DNA of 64,000 nt from Symsagittifera roscoffensis (lineage: Eukaryota; Xenacoelomorpha; Acoela; Convolutidae), in NCBI RefSeq assembly GCF_963678635.1, contig NC_087068.1:46205785-46269784 (forward strand). Reading direction: 5' to 3'. Below are positions 31,661 to 43,868 of the stretch, piece by piece. The notes below the pieces were generated by a model. It was not told the DNA's origin. It ran no database searches and saw nothing but the letters and a program-made list of their open reading frames with translations. The stretch's first letter is position 1, and each line of letters starts with the position of its first letter. Position numbers and translations under genes: made by a program.

Positions 31661-34040
31661 CTTTTATTTTATTTTTCTTCGCTGATAGTAGGATCCCCTT
31701 TCTTTTGTTGACGTCACAAATTATTTTTTACTGCTTTCGTAGTTTTTATTGTTGTCGTCGTTCTTCTAGGGAAAAATTCCTTTTTGCGGTTTTTTTTTGT
31801 CGGAAGGCTTGGTTCTGAATTTGAGATTTTTTGATCGAGCTTTCGATGAGGAGAGTTTTGATCTTTTCGGTTCCTCATTTGTCGAACTGTCTGCTAAAAA
31901 GGAAGAAGTTGAGGGCTACGATGCTTAAGCGGGCGGAGAATCTGTTTGGCATAAAAGTTGAACGCTTAACTGGAATCAAATTTGTGGATAGAACACACTC
32001 GTATGTTTCTTTGTGTTTTGCTGTGTATCAAACAAAAAATATCGAACTTTAACATGTGTCGGCTTGTTTTGAATTAAAACATATCCACCAACGTCTAAAC
32101 TCAAGGATTCAACTCTAAATAACTGTTTTAGCAAAATGTTTCTACTTTATTAGCCCTTTCCACTTAAATAGCTTCCAATAGGTCTTGAATGGATTCCATA
32201 ACCTTTCGAAACACTTCAGCGATTTCTTCATTAGTTTTTTCATCTTATTTTTCTGTTTTCTTTGAAATTGTTTGCCTCAGAGTTTTTCTGATTCATCGTT
32301 TTATTCTGCTTCATCATCACCATCTCCACTAAAATTGGTAACGGCAGATAATTTTCTTCTTTGAGGATTTGGTACGACACTATTAGGGTTTAAAGGAATA
32401 GGAGTGGTTGGTTTCAATGGTAGTGGATAGTCGCGGCTGGCATCTCGTTCTCAGAACCGCTGTAAAAAAATTGAGCTGATATTAATTGAGTTGTACAAAT
32501 TGTCATAGATTGATGGCTCATGAGGGACTTGAGGTTGTTGTACAGTTTTTCATATGGAGCATATGTCTTGCGAGGAATGAGGATAAATTCTTCAGCATAC
32601 AGCATAGTGTTCTAGTTTTTCAAAGAAAAGTAACGCGATTTCCGATTGATTTAACCATTGAAATTTTTTTTGCCATAACTTATCGTTTTTCTTGCTTGCT
32701 AACCTTAGGTTCATCATTTTTTATCAAACGGTATTTACTGATTCTCGATGAAACTTTTTCAGCTGGAAAATACCCAAAAAAAACTTTTATAAAACAATCG
32801 CACAGCAATACAATAAAGTTTCAATCAGCTGTTGTCAAAATTAATCTAAAATGCTGACTATTGAGCATTTACGCGTCAATAAACGTAATTGCTTCTCTTT
32901 TAAATTCAAGAGCTGTGATGACTGCTTTTGAGGATGGTAAGTAGAAAATGTCCGGCGACAATGGAACTATGTTTGACAAAAAACGAAGACATTTTGAAGT
33001 TTTGTTATCTAAGTCTATCACCAAACTACCAAAATCTTTTTTCAATGCCAACTGATACGCATGATGGAGAAACTTAGCGATTTCAATTGTCTGTCTACAT
33101 AATCAATTTGTGGAATGTCTCGAGGGGATTTAAACAATATCAAAAGAGTTGTATTCAAATCTATTGCACGTGATTCTTTGCTGAAAAAAATTATGCTTGA
33201 CATAAGCAACCATTAGCATTTTAATGTCGACCTGCTGTAGCTAATTTAACAAAATCTTTTTTTACAAAATTTTCTTCGCAGGTATCATCAAACACATTCA
33301 AGAAATTTTGTTAGTTATTAACAATTTCAAAGCTAGATAAATGTATAATTTCTAAATCAAGTTTGTGTAGAGAAACAAAGGAACGATATTTAGGTTGATC
33401 GTGAAGATAAAAACAAAATATCCTGTATTAAAATGGGTAGAATGTTCCTCTGAGAAGCATTTGAAAAATTAAACAAATTTGCCGGATCCCTAGACACTTG
33501 AACGGACATGAACAGACAACCTTTTGTTGAAATGATCTTATTCATTATTACAACAAGGGATTTGGTAAAGTTAAACAACTCTACTGAAAAGTATCAAAAA
33601 AACGGCAGTCTAAGTTAGGCTTTAAAAAGATATTTTTGAAATAGATGAAGACAGGAAAATGAAAAAAAAAACAGGTTTGTGTGGAAAGACAACTTCTGCA
33701 GACGGAAGAGAAACAGAATTACAAACTTTCCACGATCTATTTCTTTCAGATAAAGACTATTTGACACCATCTACGTCTACAAGTTCGCAATCATTACTCT
33801 CGAGAGTGGTTTTCGCAATTTTCATGTTTACTACAAAACTTTTTCTGCTTATTTGTATCAAGTTTTATAGTTACAACCGCATACCAATCGCCTTTTCTTT
33901 CTCTCTGACCGATTGCTGCTTGGTTTATATTTGTTAATAAATTTTGCTATGAATTTGTCTCTCACATGTATTTGAACAATTTTTTCCATGTTTCCGATTC
34001 TGGTTTCGTCTAACAACTCTTTTGGTAAATTCGAAATTTT
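31661..34040. other. Low-information flank of the Polinton-like relic
   Basis: On the minus strand several short open pieces could be older element genes: YAEEFILIPRKTYAPYEKL (about 32600), FGSLVIDLDNKTSKCLRFLS (about 33030) and GCLFMSVQVSRDPANLFNFS (about 33510). None matches a family I can name and all are interrupted. On the plus strand 33659-33937 is open, with hydrophobic stretches, but looks fortuitous. Terminal inverted repeats of the element were not found. Confidence 0.4.
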
Positions 34041-34459
34041 TTCACCAATGACAAATTTTAAATTCGATTGAAAATTTTTTGATTAATCAAGTAACACAAC
34101 TTCGAACATAGCTTCTGCCATTTTGTGAAGAAATTTTAACCCCGAGTAGTAATCGAGATTGTTTCTATTTGAGCAAAGTTGAGATTTAATCAAACGTTTA
34201 CAGTTAGACTGTGAGTTCCTTTGCTTTCAACAGTATCAGATAGTATCAGTATCACTAATGACAAATTTTAAATTCGATTGAAAATTTTTTGATTAATCAA
34301 GTAACACAACTTCGAACATAGCTTCTGCCATTTTGTGAAGAATTTTTAACTGGCATAGTAATCGAAATTGTTTCTATTTGAGGAAAAATGAGATTTAATC
34401 ACACGTTTACAGTTAGACTGTGAGTTCCTTTGCTTTCAACAGTATCAGATATTTCACTC
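34041..34459. repeat. Two-copy 210-bp tandem duplication
   Basis: Both copies contain ACAAATTTTAAATTCGATTG (34051 and 34261), CATAGCTTCTGCCATTTTGT and CAGTTAGACTGTGAGTTCC (34201 and 34410). They differ at a handful of bases. The minus strand reads KMAEAMFEVVLLD in both, interrupted by stops. Confidence 0.9.
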
Positions 34460-35581
34460 GTTTGCACTTGGGTTGTTTTTCCCAATTTTAATAACTCTAA
34501 AATATTTTCGCTGGTTAGGGAAAACCTTTGTACACATTCGAATTCAGCGTCTTCAGTTGCTTTTTGAAAACTTTCAAGAAAATATATGTACCAGTTTGGT
34601 CGTATGTTTTCATTGTAGCACGCACTAATCTTTTACTCTTTTCCGTAATATCGAAATCGCAATCGCCAAATTGTTCAACTGCAGTTGCTGTGGTGTGTGT
34701 TTTTGTTTTATTCAATGTAACGAGTAAGATTTAAAAGTAACTTGATTTCAAAATTGAATAGTATGAAATAGTTTGAATTGATTGTAAAAGAAAGCGTTGT
34801 ATCTATTTTCACATAAGCGCAAAAGTAATTTTATTCGCAAACGTATTCGATTGCAACTTGGTTCAAATTGATTAGTAATTTTAGCATGTGCAACTGATAA
34901 GAACTTTAATGGGCGTCAAAGGTCAAAATGTTCAAATGTAGTGTTTCAAACTCGAAATTTGTTTGAAAGCAAAATAGATACGCAAAAAATACCGTGCAAT
35001 AAAACATAAATAGCTTACACGTCTTCCCTTTGTAAACTAATAAAAAGTTACATAGGAAGTCCTTGTAGTTTTTTTAGACGAACAATCCCTGTTTCAATCC
35101 ATTGATGAATTTTCTCAATTCATTTTCTTTTTCTTTTCTTTTTGCGTTACGTTTGTTAGTTTCTTCTGAAATTTCTTTCAAAATGCCTTGGTAGTTTATT
35201 GCTGAGTTTTCTAATCGTGAAACAACAATTTTTGATGAAATCGTTCATGGTAGTTTTGTTGCAACAATTTATGAAGAAAAAAGTTTTACTTCTGATCAAA
35301 GGACTTGTACAAATCACATCAAGATACCCAAAATTTTTTTACTTTTGTTCAATTAATTTTCCTTTAAGATGTCAAAGAAAGACTGAAGTAACGGGAGTTA
35401 TCGTACAAGTTCTGGATATTATACGGGTCTTGACGAACTTCTTGCTGTTTAGATTGATACTTCAACTTTAACAAGTTAGTAAAAAATTTTGTAGAAACAC
35501 GAGTGTGATGTTACTCCTATGTATGAAAATCAAATACAATGCTTTCGTTAACTTGAATTTTTTGACCATTTCGGGGAAAAA
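34460..35581. other. Non-coding stretch
   Basis: No gene supported. A 66-codon minus-strand frame (34515-34715, beginning MNKTKTHTTATAVEQF) just beyond the 210-bp duplication is open but unrecognised. Confidence 0.4.
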
Positions 35582-35802
35582 GAGCAGATTGAGTCAACAT
35601 CATTAGTTACTCCCAAAGCTGATCCTTCTCCTGCAGTGTCATCATGGCTTGATGATACAGGTTGCTCAACTCCAACGCGCATCCCTGTAGCAACAGTGAG
35701 TACCGCATGGAAATCTTGATCCCTTCTCTATGTCCAGCTCCAAAGAAAAAGCGAAAGTTAACAACACTGGAGAAAGCGCAGGGGCATTTGGATCTTACTT
35801 AA
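35582..35802 (+). pseudogene. Exon-like tract ending in a PKKKRK basic motif
   Basis: The plus frame from 35582 reads IESTSLVTPKADPSPAVSSW then LDDTGCSTPTRIPVATVS. After a frame change at about 35715, the frame 35719-35802 reads IPSLCPAPKKKRKLTTLEKA then QGHLDLT and a stop. PKKKRK is the classical monopartite nuclear localisation pattern. It could be a decayed exon or retrocopy of a nuclear protein. No splice sites explain the frame change convincingly. Confidence 0.35.
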
Positions 35803-37042
35803 CTTTGAAGTTGTGATTGAAGTTGCTTGGTTTTCAACTTTGAAATTGTGTATTTATTTTAAAGTTTGAAAGTGACAGTGAGTTTTAATAGCTTTCAGTT
35901 CGTTTTGTTGCGTATAAACAGCTTATTAATTAAAACTTTCTTCGCTTAATGCTTCACTTATCATATTGCTAGAAAAAAGAGAGCATAATGAACCGCTTTG
36001 TTTGCAATTGTTGGACAACTCGTTAATCATTAAACAAAAAAGAACTTGAAAATTTTAAATCTCGGAAAAACGTCTGAAGAGTTCTCTCGTAAACTTGAGG
36101 TCCTATATTCTTTGAACGTCTGGTGTTGGACCGTCCATTGAAAAGATAAAGAGTTGACTTTTTAAAAAAGCCTCATCCTGTGCTAATTTTCTAACTTCTT
36201 GTTATATAAGTCAAATGCAAGGTCGATTATAAACTTCCGACCACTCATATCACCGCTCTCACCGAGCTACGCATTTTTTAGCCAAGGTTCAGAACACATA
36301 AAGCATTTGGTAGATCAACCAGTTCAGCCTAACAATAGCATTTTCAATTGTTGTTTTTTATTTGTAAAGACAATGGGATGTTTCTAATGGAAAAATGGTA
36401 GAAAATTGATCATCCATAGCAAAGACCCTTAAAAACAATATTTAGGTAAATTCACAAGTTTTGGCGTTTTAAACAATGCAAGCTTTGGAGGAAAACAGTA
36501 AAACCTTTTCTCCTCCTTAAAATAAACCAAACTTTGTTATTATAACGTTTTTTTGAAGACCTTTCCTAGATTATAGATTCCAGTCGCACATTTTCTTTGA
36601 ACCCGGAACTTTTAATACCCTCCATTCTATCCAGTTACAAATTAGTGAAAGTTGAAGCTTAATAAAAAATTATAACAAGCAACAATTGAGTGGCTCAACT
36701 AATCTATCTGTAATTGAATAAATTATTTGATTTTTTGAAATCAAGAATCAGTGTTCAAACAAAGTACAAGCTTGTTTAGACATTACATGTAAAACCCTAT
36801 GCCTAGTACATGTATTATAACATGCTCATTTTAGATTTGTATTTTCACATATTCCGCATTTCCTGAAATACGTTTTGAAATGTGAAACTCAAAATAAAAT
36901 GAACGATTTTGAAATCATTTTCGTGTCACATTGATCTGATCCAGTCATTTTTGATTGAGTTTTTTATCTTAAAAAACTTGCCTAAATCATTCACATTAAT
37001 CAAACTATGTCAACCTAGCATTTTTAAGCAACGGTATGGATA
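35803..37042. other. Non-coding stretch before the tandem array
   Basis: AT-rich; I see no gene. The array starts within the last 30 bases. Confidence 0.55.
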
Positions 37043-37651
37043 ATAAGCTAAGAAAACCAGCCTACACTCACAAACTGAATTTAAACCAAAAAGATTGTAG
37101 CCTGGACAAAAATCATTGAATCAATCTTCTCATAATTTAAAGTTAATTTATTCTAATTGTTCCTGGAAACGACCACTTGTTCAAAGGTTGTTCATGATCA
37201 TAGCAACCAAGCGGAATTTTCAAGTCGCCTATGGCGTTCTTACAATTGCGTGAAAAGACCACTTTCTATCGGCTGCCGACGTATCTCGAGAATGTATTCT
37301 AGGATGAGCCACATCCCAAACTGTTTTTGACATCTAGTTTGGATCTCTTCCTCAGTTGGAAGAGCTCTCTGACAATGAAGGAGCGGAAAACTTTCTGCAA
37401 AGAAGGAAGACATGAATCTGGAAAGACAAGGTGGAAAAGAAAACAGTACTTTTTCTTCGCAAGTTGGTCCGAAAAGTCAAAAGTCAAAATGTTAAATTCC
37501 AAGGGTTAACATGTGATCGTATTCATAACTTTCTTAGTTTCATTCTTCTAAATTTTTGTGCTTGTGATAACTGGTATCAATCTGCAAAAGGTTAGCCTCA
37601 CTATTCATAGTTTCCATACTGGTGCTAGAAGATAATTTCTAGCTTAGCATT
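37043..37651 (+). repeat. 2-kb array, copy 1 (truncated)
   Basis: Starts at ATAAGCTAAGAAAACCAGCC. Only the head and the first part of the GC-richer block are present; at about 37490 the sequence jumps to the tail phrase CAAGGGTTAACATGTGATC. About 1.5 kb is deleted. KpnI/XhoI core changed to GTATCTCGAG (37281). Confidence 0.85.
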
Positions 37652-39884
37652 ATAAGCTAAGAAAGCCAGCCAACACTCATGAACTGAAATTCAACCAAAA
37701 CGATTATAGCCTGGACAAAATTCATTGGATCAACCTTCTCCTAGAACAAAGTTCGTTTGTTCTATTTTATTTTGAAAAAGACAACTATTTCAAAGGTTGT
37801 TTTTGGTCATTGCGAGCAGAATTTTCAAATCGCCTATGGCGTTTTTACAATTGCATAAAAAATACCACTTACTATCGGCTGCCAACGTACCTCAAGAGTG
37901 TAATATATAGAAGGGCTTGGGATGTGCCACATCAGAAACTGTTTTTGACATCTACTGTGGATCTCTTCCTTCACTTGGAAGAGTTCTCTGACGATGAACG
38001 AGCGGAAAATTTTCTGCAAAGAAGGAAGACATGGATCTGGAAAAATAAGGTGGAAACGATGACAGTGGAAATCTGCGAGCGGTTTAGAGATCAATTTGAG
38101 AAGGCAAATTCTTATAGGAGTGATTTTTGTCCAGCTATGGAGCGAGAATTGCGAAGGTGCACTGTTTCTTTGGTACTCTCTTCACACGTTTCTTGAGTCT
38201 TTGAAGGAAAAGTTTTCTTCTATTCGATAACTTCGTCAAAGTACGGCCGAACTCACGAAACGATGTAATCAACAAGCGTGTGGCGTGGTGTTAATTGCAG
38301 GTGAAGCAAGCACTGAAGGATGGATCTGGATTGAAGGCCCTTGTGGAGGATTATCCGGAGGCAGCGAATATCCTAGGGCCGCGAACTTGAAAATATTTTT
38401 AATTCTAAACATCTTCAGTCTTTATAATTGAGTCTCAAAAGTCAAAAGTAAAATGTCTTCTTCGATTCGATAACTTCGTCAAATTACAGCAGAACACACG
38501 AGACGATGTAGTCAACAAGCATGTGGCATGGCGTCAGTTGGAGATGAAACTAGCACTGAAGGTTGAATCTGGATTGAAGGCATTTGTGGAGGACTATTCG
38601 GAGGCCGCAAATATCCGGAGGCGGCCAAGTTGAAATTATTTTTTAATTCTAACCAAATTTAGTCTTCTTAATTAAGTCTGAAAAGTCAATAGTTTCCAAA
38701 AAAAATCAAGATGATGTAGCGTTTTCTGGATGACTTATAAGTCCTATGATAAATAATAACAATTTTTGATGTAAAATGTTGATTTTGAACAGTTTTTGTT
38801 TTCAAAAAAAAGTCATAAATTTACACATGTTACGGATAACTTGAAGATGTAGCTTCTTCAGGATGATTTTACATCAAATTATACAGCTTCAATGTTGTTT
38901 TTTGATTCTAAATTTCGTAATTAGGTCCAGAATTAGAACGGTTTTTGAGATAAAATGATGACCTGTATTCAATGGATGACTCCTACCTCTTACGTTAAAA
39001 ATTGAACAGATTTTCAAGGTTTAATTTCAATTCAAAACGAATTTTCTAATGAGTATGTACAAAATTTATTACCTTTTGATATAATCTGAGGATGTTGCAG
39101 CCTGGGCTGGACGACTCCTACATCTTATGATAAAAAATAAAATTCAAATTTTTTTTTTATTCGAGTTCTATTTTCTTCACAAGAATATCCAAAAACTCAA
39201 AACAAAATTTTTGAACTAACTTAACGATATAGCCTGTCAAATGAAAACGTTCAAAACTTCACAATTTGTGTACAACCAAATTGCAATTTTTCTTGCTAGC
39301 AATCCTGGTTATTGTCAAAACTTTGACCTTTTCAGCACTTATCAACTACATAATCAAAAAAAGGTTTAATTTTTTATCAAAAACCCAGCAGCTTTTTTTA
39401 TGATTTCAATCTTGAGGTGTGTGTTGAATTGAGAAACAATCATTTAAAACTCAATTTCAATTTTCGAAAAAACCATGTTTTTTTTCATACCGAATTCTCG
39501 GTCCATTTCATGAAAATTTGTATTCTGCTATATAGATTAAAGATATTGACATAACTTCAGAAAAATTTTTCATTTGAAGCTGTAGTAAAAAAAAAGATAA
39601 CTATAACTTTTACTGCTCTGCTTACGTAGGAGTTAATCTGTTAGCTCGGTTTAACTTTAATTCTGCCCTAGCTCAACAGCTTGAATAGAGTTTTTAATAC
39701 CGTGTTCACAGCCCTCATTATATTAGTAAATTCCACGGGTTAACGTGTAATCATAGACATAACTTTCTTAGTTTCAATCTCCATAAATGTTTGTGCTTGT
39801 GATAACTAGTATCAATCTGGAAAAAATGACCTCACTATTTATAGTTTCCAAACCGTTGCTAGAAGATAAAGTGTTGCTCAACAT
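37652..39884 (+). repeat. 2-kb array, copy 2 (full, 2233 bp)
   Basis: Complete unit: head, GC-richer block (about 37800-38640, including a partial internal repeat of the YPEAAN-type tail at about 38460-38640), AT-rich subrepeat part and tail TTCTGCCCTAGCTCAACAGC. It carries the longest open frame of any copy (37810-38196). Confidence 0.9.
37810..38196 (+). pseudogene. Decayed coding sequence in the array, best-preserved copy
   Basis: 128 codons open on the plus strand: AEFSNRLWRFYNCIKNTTYY, RLPTYLKSVIYRRAWDVP, LFLTSTVDLFLHLEEFSDDE, then LQRRKTWIWKNKVETMTVE and ERFRDQFEKANSYRSD. Other copies keep the same words but break them with stops, an 11-bp indel and frame changes. The residue mix (W, E, R, F and D-rich acidic turns) looks like a real folded protein once, not random DNA. 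I do not recognise the family. The minus strand of the same block is also open in some copies, so strand choice rests on composition. Confidence 0.45.
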
Positions 39885-41869
39885 AATAAGCTAACAGCCT
39901 ACACTCATAAATTGAAATTAAACCAAAACGATTATAGCCTAGACAAAAATCATTGAATCAATCTTCTCATCGAATAAAGTTAGTTCATTTTAAATGTTCC
40001 TGAAAATGACTACTAATTCAAAGGTTGTTTCTGGTCATACCCACCCAGCAGAATTTTTAAATCGCCTCTGACGTTTTCACAATTGCGTAAAAAGGCCCTT
40101 TACTATCGGCTGCCGAGGTACCTCGAGAGTGTATTATAGGAAGGGCCACATCCTGAACTGTTTTTGACATCTACAGCGGTTCTCTTCCTTAAGTTTGAAG
40201 AATTCTCTGACAATGAAGGAGCGGAAAGCGTTCTGCAAAGAAGGAAGACATGGATCTGGAAGGATAAGGTGGAAACGATGACAGTGGAATTCTGGGAGCG
40301 GTTTAGAGATCACTTTGAGAAGGCAAACTCTTATAGGAGTGAATTTTTTCAACTGCGGAGCGAGAATTGCGAAAGCGCATAGTTTCTTCGGTACTCTCTT
40401 CAGACGTTTCTTGAGTCTTTGAAGAAAAAAGTTTTCTTCCATTCGATAACTTTGTCAAAGAACGGCAGAACACACGAGACGATGTAATCAACAAGCATGT
40501 GGCGTGGCGTCAGTTGGAGGTAAAGTGAGCACTGAAGTATGGATCTGGATTGAAGGCACTTGTGGTGGATTATCCGGAGGCAGCGAATATCCGGAGGCCG
40601 CAAAGTTGAGGTTATTTTTTAATTCTATGCAAATTCAGTCTTCTTAATTAAGACTCAAAAGTCAATAGTTTCCAAAAAAAAAACAAGATGGTGTAGCGTT
40701 TTCTGGATGACTTATACGTCGTATGATAAATATTAACATTTTTTTGATGTGAATTTTTGATTTTGACCAGTTTTTGACTTCAAAATTAACTCATAAAAAT
40801 AAACATTTTACGGTTAACTTGAAGATGTAGCTTGTTAAGGATGACTCATACATCAAATGATACATATTCATTGTTGTTTTTTGACTCTACATTTCGTAAG
40901 TAGGTCCAGAATTAGAACGCTTTTGGAGATAAAATGATGATCTGTAATCATTGGATGACTCCAACTTCTTATGTTGAAAATTGATCAAAGTTTCAAGGTT
41001 TTATTTCAATTCAAAACAATTTTTTTGAATGAGTATGTAAAAATTTTATTACTTTCTGAAATATCTGAGGATGTTGTAGCCTGGGCTGGATGACTTCTAC
41101 ATCTTATCATAAAGATTAACCTTCAAATTTTTTTTTACTTCTAGCTCTTTTTTCTTCACAAGTATGACGAAAAACTCAAAAACAAAATTTTTGAGCTAAC
41201 TTGACGATATAGCCTGTCAAATGGAAGCGTTCAACTGTTTCACAATTTGTGTATCATCAAATTGCTATTTTTTTGCTAACATTCCTGGTTATTGTCAAAA
41301 TTGTGTACTTTTGCAGCACTTATCAACTACATAAACAAAAACACGTTTAAATTTTAATCAAAAACTCAGCAGCTTTTTTTTTATTTCAATCTTGAGGTGT
41401 GTGTTAAATTGAGAAACAATCATTTAAAACTCAAATTCATTTTTCGAAAAAAACCATGTTTTTTTTATTCCGAATCCTCGGTCCATTTCAAGAAATTTCG
41501 TATTCTGCTACATAGATTAAAGATATTGACATAGCTTCTGAATAATTTTTTCTTTCAAGCTGTAGTAATAAAAAAAAAGGATAAGTATAACGTTTACTGC
41601 TCTGCTTAAGTAGGAGTTAATCTGTTAGCCCGGTTTAACTTTAATTCTGCCCTAGTTCAACGGCTTGATTAGATTTTTGTAATACCGTGTTTACAGCCTT
41701 CATTATAACAGTAAACTCCACGGGTTAACATGTAATCATAGACATATCTTTCTTAGTTTCATTCTTCATAAATGTTTGTGCTTGTGATAACTGGTATCAA
41801 TCTGCAAAAGGTTGAACTCACTGTTTATAGTTTCCTTACCGTTGCTAGAAGATAAAATGTTTATGCACA
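39885..41869 (+). repeat. 2-kb array, copy 3 (1985 bp)
   Basis: Full unit with GGTACCTCGAG at 40117. Short form of the indel site (GGGCCACATCC). Its SEFFQLRSENC tract lacks the TGA seen in most copies. Confidence 0.9.
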
Positions 41870-43868
41870 ATAAGCTAAGAAAACCAGCCTACACTCACAA
41901 ACTGAAATTAAACCAAAACGATTATAGGTTGGACAAAAATCATTGAATCAACCTTCTCATAGAATAAAGATAGTTCATTTTAAATTTTCCTGAAAATGAC
42001 TACTGGTTCAAAGGTTGTTTGTGGTCATAGCCACCAAGCAGAATTTTCAAATCAACTTAGGCGTTTTCACAATTGCGTAAAAAAGGCCACTTACTATCGT
42101 CTGCCGAGGTACCTCGAGAGTGTATCATAAGGAAGGGCTTGGGATGTGCCACATCCCGAATTGTTTTTGACATCTACAGCGGATCTCTTCCTTCAGTTGG
42201 AAGAGTTCTCTGACGATGAAGGAGCGGAAAGCTTTCTGCAAAGAAAGAAGACTTGGATCTGGAGGGATAAGGTGGAAACGATGACAGTGGAATTCTGGGA
42301 GCGGTTTAGAGAAGAAGTTGAGTAGACAAATTTCTATTAGAATGAATGTTTCCAATTGTGGAGCGAGAATTGCGAAAGCGCATAGTTTCTTCGGTACTCT
42401 CTTCAGACGTTTCTTGAGTCTTTGAAGAAAAAAGTTTTCTTCCATTCGATAACTTTGTCAAAGAACGGCAGAACACACGAGGCGATGTAATCAACAAGCA
42501 TGTGGCGTGGCGTCAGTTGGAGGTAAAGTGAGCACTGAAGTATGGATCTGGATTGAAGGCACTTGTGGAGGATTATCCGGAGGCAGCGAATATCCGGAGG
42601 CCGCAAAGTTGAGGTTATTTTTTAATTCTAAGCAAAATCAGTCTTCTTAATTAAGACTCAAAAGTCAATAGTTTCCAAAAAAAACAAGATGGTGTAGCGT
42701 TTTCTGGATGACTTATACGTCGTATGATAAATATTAACATTTTTTTGATGTGAATTTTTGATTTTGACCAGTTTTTGACTTCAAAATTAACTCATGAAAA
42801 TAAACATTTTACGGTTAACTTGAAGATGTAGCTTGTTAAGGATGACTCATACATCAAATGATACAGATTCATTGTTGTTTTTTGACTCTAAATTTCGTAA
42901 GTAGGTCCAGAATTAGAACGGTTTTGGAGATAAAATGATGATCTGTAATCATTGGATGACTCCAACTTCTTATGTTGAAAATTGATCAAATTTTCAAGGT
43001 TTTATTTCAATTCAAAACAATTTTTTTGAATGATTATATAAAAATTTTATTACTTTTTGAAATATCTGAGGATGAAGTAGCCTGGGCTGGATGACTTCTA
43101 TATCTTATCATAAAGATTAACATTCAATTTTTTTCTACTTCTAGCTCTTTTTTCTTCACAAGTATGACGAAAAACTCAAAACAAAATTTTTGAGCTAACT
43201 TGACGATATGGCCTGTCAAATGGAAGCGTTCAACTGTTTCACAATTTGTGTATCATCAAATTGCTATTTTTTTGCTATCATTCCTGGTTATTGTCAAAAT
43301 TTTGTACTTTTGCAGCACTTATCAACTACATAAACAAAAACACGTTTAAATTTTAATCAAAAACTCAGCAGCTTTTTTTTTATTTCAATCTTGAGGTGTG
43401 TGTTAAATTGAGAAACAATCATTTAAAACTCAAATTCATTTTTCGAAAAAAACCATGTTTTTTTTATTCCGAATCCTCGGTCCATTTCAAGAAATTTCGT
43501 ATTCTGCTACATAGATTAAAGATATTGACATAGCTTCTGAATAATTTTTTCTTTCAAGCTGTAGTAATAAAAAAAAAGGATAAGTATAACGTTTACTGCT
43601 CTGCTTAAGTAGGAGTTAATCTGTTAGCCCGGTTTAACTTTAATTCTGCCCTAGTTCAACGGCTTGATTAGATTTTTGTAATACCGTGTTTACAGCCTTC
43701 ATTATAACAGTAAACTCCACGCGTTAACATGTAATCATAGACATATCCTTCTTAGTTTCATTCTTCATAAATGTTTATGCTTGTGATAACTGGTATCAAT
43801 CTGCAAAAGGTTGAACTCACTGTTTATAGTTTCCTTACAGTTGCTAGAAGATAAAATGTTTATGCACA
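41870..43868 (+). repeat. 2-kb array, copy 4 (1999 bp)
   Basis: Full unit, GGTACCTCGAG at 42108, long indel form. Its AT-rich part is nearly identical to that of copy 3, and its tail to that of copy 5. Confidence 0.9.

Noticed and set aside
33659-33937. Plus-strand 92-codon frame with hydrophobic segments
   Set aside because: AT-rich DNA gives Phe/Leu/Ile-rich frames easily; no start context or homologue recognised.
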